In this document: one piece after another, positions 6,355 through 8,230 of the stretch
Position numbering within the stretch: position 1 is the first letter of the stretch
Layout: every line of letters starts with the position of its first letter
Assembly (NCBI GenBank): GCA_964370625.1
Contig: CAYJKB010000065.1
Location: forward strand, 1-8,230
DNA: 8,230 bases
Reading direction: 5' to 3'
Source of the DNA: CAYJKB01 sp964370625
GTDB lineage: Bacteria > Bacillota > Clostridia > Oscillospirales > Butyricicoccaceae
Position numbers and translations under genes: made by a program
The notes under the pieces: model-generated
The model's database searches: none
Told to the model about the DNA's origin: nothing
What the model saw: only the letters and a program-made list of their open reading frames with translations

Positions 6355-7614
6355 TAAAACAACAATTGCTGTTAAGTTAATAAAAACCATAAAGACATTG
6401 ATGATATCAGATAAATGATAAACAGAAGTTACTTCAAGTATGCTACCTAAGAAAATCATTAAAACTAAAATTTGTTTATATACATTAAAAATAGATGTCG
6501 GTGCGTTTAAAAATTTCAAACAAATTTCGCTATAATAACCCCAGCCGATGATTGATGTAATACTTAAAAGCAAAATAATTGCCCTAAGAAAGAAAATTGC
6601 AAAACTACCAAAGGTATCTGCGAAAGCTGAAACGGTAAATGCTGTACCGACTAAACTTTGATTATATAAAAAGGTATCAGAAGTTAAAATAACAAGAGCA
6701 GTTAAAAAACAAAAAACAAAAGTATCTAGAAAAACTTCTAAAATGCCAATCATACCTTCATAAGATGGATTAAATCCAGGGTAATTACCATGAGCAAGAG
6801 TAGAAGTTCCTAAACCAGCTTCATTAGAAAAAATTCCTCTTGAAAAACCTTGACTAATTGCAGTTGACGTAATGAATCCCAAAAAACCACTACTAACAGA
6901 ACTTGTTTGAAAAGCATTTCGTAATATATCATTGATAGCAAATAAAATTCTATCACGTTGTATAAATAAAGTGGCACAAGCAAAGATAATATAAAAAATT
7001 GCCATTAAAGGAACAATAGCAGTTGAAAATTTTGCAATACGATTTAGACCTCCGAAAATAATAAGAGAACAGATGAAAGCAAGAATAATTCCAATGCTAA
7101 AGGGAGGGAATTCAGAAAATGCACTTGAAACAGCATTGGATTGAACCATACTTCCCATAGTAAGACCTGTTAGTAAAGCAAAAACTGCATAAAGTTTAGA
7201 TAAAAAAGGAAGTTTAGCACCATATCTAATATAAGTCATAGCACTGCTGAAAGGAATATTATTATGAAATTTACGATAAACAGCACAAAGAAATATTTCA
7301 CTATATTTAATAACCATTCCGAAAAAAGACATAAAAAGCATCCAAAATATAGAACCACTGCCACCTAAAGTAATTGCAACAGCAACCCCTGCTAAATTTC
7401 CGACACCTAAAGTACCACCAAGTGCGATGCAAAAAGCATTAAATGGAGAATGTGTAGTTTGCGTAGTTGGCTTTTTAAATATTTCTCCTATTATAATGTA
7501 AGGGATAGAATTGAATTGAATGAACTTACATTTAAATGTAAGAAACAGACCAACAAAGAAAATAATAAGTATAGTAAAAGGACCCCAAAGAATATCACGT
7601 ATAGTATTTAACAT
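6337..7614 (-). CDS. AGCS family sodium:alanine/glycine symporter
   Basis: This encodes a 425-residue polytopic membrane protein of the alanine or glycine:cation symporter family (AGCS), which takes up small neutral amino acids with sodium or protons. Family motifs are visible in order: the N-terminal IWGP-like LWGPFTILIIFFVGLFLTF (9-27), the signature GTLGVGNLAGVAVAI (67-81) followed by GSGSIFWM (85-92), GGLNRIAKFSTAIVPLMAI (188-206), SRGIFSNEAGLGTS (258-271), and DTFVFC (297-302). It is slightly shorter than the usual 440-480 residues, mainly at the C-terminus, but all core segments are present and the end is hydrophobic, so it is probably functional. The start at 7614 is supported by GGAG (7622-7625 on the plus strand as CTCC) seven bases upstream. 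The exact substrate (alanine, glycine, or possibly another small amino acid) cannot be read from the sequence. It is divergent from tadA and convergent with YibE/F. Confidence 0.94.
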   Translation of the reverse strand: MLNTIRDILWGPFTILIIFFVGLFLTFKCKFIQFNSIPYIIIGEIFKKPTTQTTHSPFNAFCIALGGTLGVGNLAGVAVAITLGGSGSIFWMLFMSFFGMVIKYSEIFLCAVYRKFHNNIPFSSAMTYIRYGAKLPFLSKLYAVFALLTGLTMGSMVQSNAVSSAFSEFPPFSIGIILAFICSLIIFGGLNRIAKFSTAIVPLMAIFYIIFACATLFIQRDRILFAINDILRNAFQTSSVSSGFLGFITSTAISQGFSRGIFSNEAGLGTSTLAHGNYPGFNPSYEGMIGILEVFLDTFVFCFLTALVILTSDTFLYNQSLVGTAFTVSAFADTFGSFAIFFLRAIILLLSITSIIGWGYYSEICLKFLNAPTSIFNVYKQILVLMIFLGSILEVTSVYHLSDIINVFMVFINLTAIVVLSNKIK

Positions 7615-7630
7615 TAGAATACTCCAATCA

Positions 7631-7658
7631 ATTAATTTACTTTACACTATATTGTTAA
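7631..7658 (-). promoter_or_regulatory. Weak candidate promoter for the symporter gene
   Basis: On the minus strand TTAACA (7653-7658, five of six) is followed after 16 bases by ATTAAT (7631-7636, four of six). It would give a very short leader of about ten bases before the GGAG site's gene start region. Its -35 overlaps the -35 of the tadA promoter, so the two would compete. It is the best candidate seen but not a strong one. Confidence 0.3.
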
Positions 7659-7680
7659 AGTGAGTAAAGTATGCTAATAT
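7639..7680 (+). promoter_or_regulatory. tadA promoter with an overlapping dyad
   Basis: TTGTTA (7652-7657) and TAATAT (7675-7680) are 17 bases apart, and TGC precedes the -10, giving an extended -10 element. An imperfect inverted repeat surrounds the -35: ACTTTACACT (7639-7648) and AGTGAGTAAAGT (7659-7670), differing by a two-base insertion. The dyad sits between the divergent symporter and tadA genes and could be an operator acting on either, but no regulator is encoded in the window. The promoter call is better supported than the operator idea. Confidence 0.6.
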
Positions 7681-7718
7681 AGAAAAAGTAAATTATATAT
7701 AATGTAAAGGAGCATAAA

Positions 7719-8198
7719 ATGGAAGAAAAAGAAAAATTCATGAAAGCTGCTCTTAAAGAAGCTAGGAAAGCATATGCAGAAGGTGAAGTTCCAGTTGGAT
7801 GTGTCATTGTGCATAATGGGAAAATTATTGCTAGAGGCAGAAACAAAAGAGAAACTAAAAAAACAGCTTTAGGACACGCTGAGATTTATGCAATTGATAA
7901 AGCTTGTAAAAAACTTGGAGGGTGGAGATTGCATCAATGTGATATGTATGTAACTTTAGAACCTTGTCCTATGTGCACTGGTGCGATAATAAATTCTAGA
8001 ATTCGTAATCTATATATAGGGGCGTTGGATTATAAATCAGGTGCCTGTATCAGCGTTGTTAATCTATTTGAATATCCATTTAATCATAAACCACAGGTGG
8101 AGAGTGGAATAATGGAGGATGAATGTACAAATATACTAAAGGATTTCTTTAAAAGCTTACGAGAACGAAAAAAAGCGAAAAAAGTGGAAAAAAAGTAA
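7719..8198 (+). CDS. tadA: tRNA-specific adenosine deaminase TadA
   Basis: This encodes a 159-residue zinc-dependent deaminase that converts adenosine 34 to inosine in the anticodon wobble position of tRNA-Arg(ACG), allowing one tRNA to read several arginine codons; it is usually essential. The zinc and catalytic motifs are intact: H53-A54-E55 (His ligand and proton-shuttling Glu) and P82-C83-P84-M85-C86 (two Cys ligands). EVPVGCVIV (23-31) and the segment MCTGAIINSRIRNLYIGALD fit bacterial TadA. The length is normal; the last ten or so residues are a lysine/arginine-rich tail that may help bind tRNA. AAAGGAG (7706-7712) lies six bases before the ATG, and an extended -10 promoter is close upstream. 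In many Clostridia and Bacilli tadA is followed by the SRP RNA gene and dnaX, and the end of this window is compatible with that order. Other cytidine-deaminase-fold nucleoside deaminases are possible but less likely. Confidence 0.95.
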   Translation: MEEKEKFMKAALKEARKAYAEGEVPVGCVIVHNGKIIARGRNKRETKKTALGHAEIYAIDKACKKLGGWRLHQCDMYVTLEPCPMCTGAIINSRIRNLYIGALDYKSGACISVVNLFEYPFNHKPQVESGIMEDECTNILKDFFKSLRERKKAKKVEKK

Positions 8199-8207
8199 AA
8201 TAAAGTG

Positions 8208-8213
8208 TTGACA
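8208..8213 (+). promoter_or_regulatory. Consensus -35 box of a promoter cut by the window end
   Basis: A perfect TTGACA stands ten bases after the tadA stop. Exactly 17 bases remain to the window end, so the -10 hexamer would begin at the next base and cannot be seen. Given the usual neighbourhood of tadA, the downstream gene could be the SRP RNA (ffs); this part is inference. Confidence 0.45.
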
Positions 8214-8230
8214 AAAGGGTGTGGTGGTGA

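Noticed and set aside
7655..7846. Minus-strand open frame over the tadA start and promoter
   Set aside because: It is antisense to TadA coding sequence and to a good promoter, with no supporting features.

Overview
The window is AT-rich DNA that looks like a low-GC, Gram-positive anaerobe of the class Clostridia, most likely near Lachnospirales. The evidence is the strong AGGAGG-type ribosome binding sites, the TTGACA/TATAAT-type promoters, an SLH-domain surface protein, a single-chain YibE/F protein and a DUF1846 (UPF0371) protein. The lineage is inferred from gene content only. A run of 100 Ns shows this is a scaffolded draft assembly, probably from short reads.

Layout: (1) 1-55 holds a partial copy of a palindrome-rich repeat. 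(2) 84-1568, minus strand, encodes a DUF1846 protein. (3) 1569-1902 is a divergent control region with one good promoter for each flanking gene. (4) 1903-4326, plus strand, encodes a secreted, cysteine-free SLH-domain protein of 807 residues, a likely S-layer or S-layer-attached protein; a terminator hairpin follows. (5) 4327-5123 has no gene. It holds an assembly gap flanked by an exact 55-base duplication, then two identical 170-base copies of the structured repeat starting 281 bases apart, with a separate hairpin between them. (6) 5124-6302, plus strand, encodes a YibE/F membrane protein whose promoter -35 box lies inside the second repeat. (7) 6337-7614, minus strand, encodes an AGCS-family sodium:alanine/glycine symporter, convergent with YibE/F across a shared hairpin. 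(8) 7719-8198, plus strand, encodes the tRNA adenosine deaminase TadA, divergent from the symporter. The window ends 17 bases after a perfect TTGACA box, suggesting a strong promoter just outside, possibly for the signal recognition particle RNA.

The genes do not form an obvious pathway: each is monocistronic or at the end of a unit, and the order alternates in strand. The least explained part is the repeat family. It consists of serial small palindromes bracketed by perfect extended -10 boxes (TGATATAAT) spaced 142, 139 and 142 bases apart, and a diverged third copy differs only in predicted loops over the 55 bases that can be compared. It may be a MITE-like element or a structured RNA family. 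No complete new protein system such as a defence island, CRISPR array or prophage is visible.
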